Assembly: GCA_039030335.1 (NCBI GenBank)
Contig: JBCCEJ010000105.1
Span: forward strand, 1 to 15,019
Direction: 5' to 3'
Length of the DNA stretch: 15,019 bases
DNA from: JBCCEJ01 sp039030335
GTDB lineage: Bacteria > Pseudomonadota > Gammaproteobacteria > HK1
Numbering within the stretch: the first letter of the stretch is position 1; each line of letters opens with the position of its first letter. The translations under genes were made by a program, and so were the position numbers. A model generated the notes under the pieces. It did no database searches. It had not been told where the DNA came from and saw only the letters and a program-made list of their open reading frames with translations. Shown piece by piece: positions 14,434 to 15,019 of the stretch.

Positions 14434-15019
14434 TTACCCCGCTCCGGTCTGCTTGCCAGCGTCCAGCTGCAGGTTCACCGGCTCCGGGCTGCGCATCAGC
14501 GTCGCCACCCGGTCGACCCCACCGGTCACGCGGGCGCGTCGGGGCACCTCGTCGGGCGAACACGGTTCGGCGCTGCCTGGCGCATAGACCGAGACGATCG
14601 TTCCAAAATAAATGAACCCGAGGCGCTTCCCGTGCCCGACCCGTTCCCCGGGAGACGCGTCAGCGCGAAACCGCGAAATGAAACGGCGGCCGTGGACGGC
14701 GAGCACGACGTCGTCGCCTTCATCAGTGCGAATCCAAAGTGCGTACAGCGTGGGCGAGGACGCCGTTTCCAGATTCCCGTCGCTGCCGATACCGCCACGC
14801 ACCCAGAACTCGCGGATCTGGCCTTCGGTGGGGCAGCGAATCACGCTCATGCCGAGCAGCGGCAATCGCACCACCACGCGCGTGCTCGGTCGCTCCAACC
14901 ATGGATCGCGGCGGCGGTCAGCATGGATCATGCGACCATCCACGGGCGCGAACAGTGCCAGCGGTACAGCCGGCGTCACGCGTTCTGCGTCGTTGAATAT
15001 CCACACCACGATACAGGTC
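14434..15019 (-). CDS. Phosphatidylserine decarboxylase-like protein, partial, catalytic residues missing
   Basis: The reading frame is open to the window edge, so the N terminus, probably with a membrane segment, is cut off; a GTG at 15009 is possible but not needed. Numbered from that codon, the protein resembles short (archaeal/actinobacterial-like) Psd enzymes: FNDAERVTP (5-13), APVDGRM (21-27, like SPADGRV), GMSVIRCPTEG (53-63, at the DVHVNRAPVDG position) and GFIYFGTIVSVYAP (131-144, at the FGSRVDVYLP position). The Gly-Ser bond that self-cleaves to make the pyruvoyl group is Gly-Thr137, and the usual Asp and His of DVH are Gly and Ser. Normal Psd chemistry is therefore unlikely; this is inference from motifs. 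Its position 10 bp before pssA ties it to phosphatidylserine metabolism. The stop is TAA at 14434-14436. Confidence 0.8.
   Translation of the reverse strand, partial: TCIVVWIFNDAERVTPAVPLALFAPVDGRMIHADRRRDPWLERPSTRVVVRLPLLGMSVIRCPTEGQIREFWVRGGIGSDGNLETASSPTLYALWIRTDEGDDVVLAVHGRRFISRFRADASPGERVGHGKRLGFIYFGTIVSVYAPGSAEPCSPDEVPRRARVTGGVDRVATLMRSPEPVNLQLDAGKQTGAG

Noticed and set aside
1..15019. CRISPR arrays, insertion sequences, phage genes or toxin-antitoxin pairs
   Set aside because: Both strands were read for spaced direct repeats, terminal inverted repeats, transposase or integrase motifs and small paired genes; none was found.

Overview
The window is a gene-dense, high-GC stretch of a bacterial chromosome. 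Every supportable gene lies on the minus strand, so the reading order runs from position 15019 down to 1. The block mutL-miaA-hfq-hflX-hflK-hflC-DUF2065-hisZ-purA is a classic gammaproteobacterial order. With the HisZ-type histidine regulation, the membrane-type PssA and the GC content it points to a free-living, non-enteric gammaproteobacterium. I cannot name a genus. I see no mobile element, CRISPR array, tRNA or rRNA.

Upstream half (15019 to about 7329): a phosphatidylserine-decarboxylase-like gene cut by the window edge, pssA, a family-4 uracil-DNA glycosylase homologue, rimI, a PolB-type DEDDy 3'-5' exonuclease, rlmD, mutL and miaA. These genes are packed tightly. Five junctions overlap by exactly 8 nt in the pattern NTGNNTRA, three of them as the identical octamer GTGACTGA, which implies one long, translationally coupled operon. 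Functions are mixed: phospholipid head groups, DNA repair, and ribosome, rRNA and tRNA modification.

Downstream half (about 7328 to 244): hfq has its own likely promoter and a leader hairpin. It is followed by the ribosome-splitting GTPase hflX. A 301-bp gap follows, with inverted repeats and a likely hflK promoter that has heat-shock-like features. Then come hflK-hflC (the FtsH-regulating membrane complex), a small DUF2065 membrane protein, hisZ and purA. The last 243 bases hold no gene I can recognise.

Most of this is conserved housekeeping. Two genes are odd. The Psd-like protein lacks the Ser that would become the pyruvoyl group and lacks the usual Asp/His residues. The family-4 UDG homologue has lost the GEAPG motif, the motif Asn and two of its four expected Fe-S cysteines. 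Both look like pseudoenzymes or repurposed enzymes, yet both sit intact in an operon under apparent selection. I found no clear evidence of a wholly new multi-gene system.
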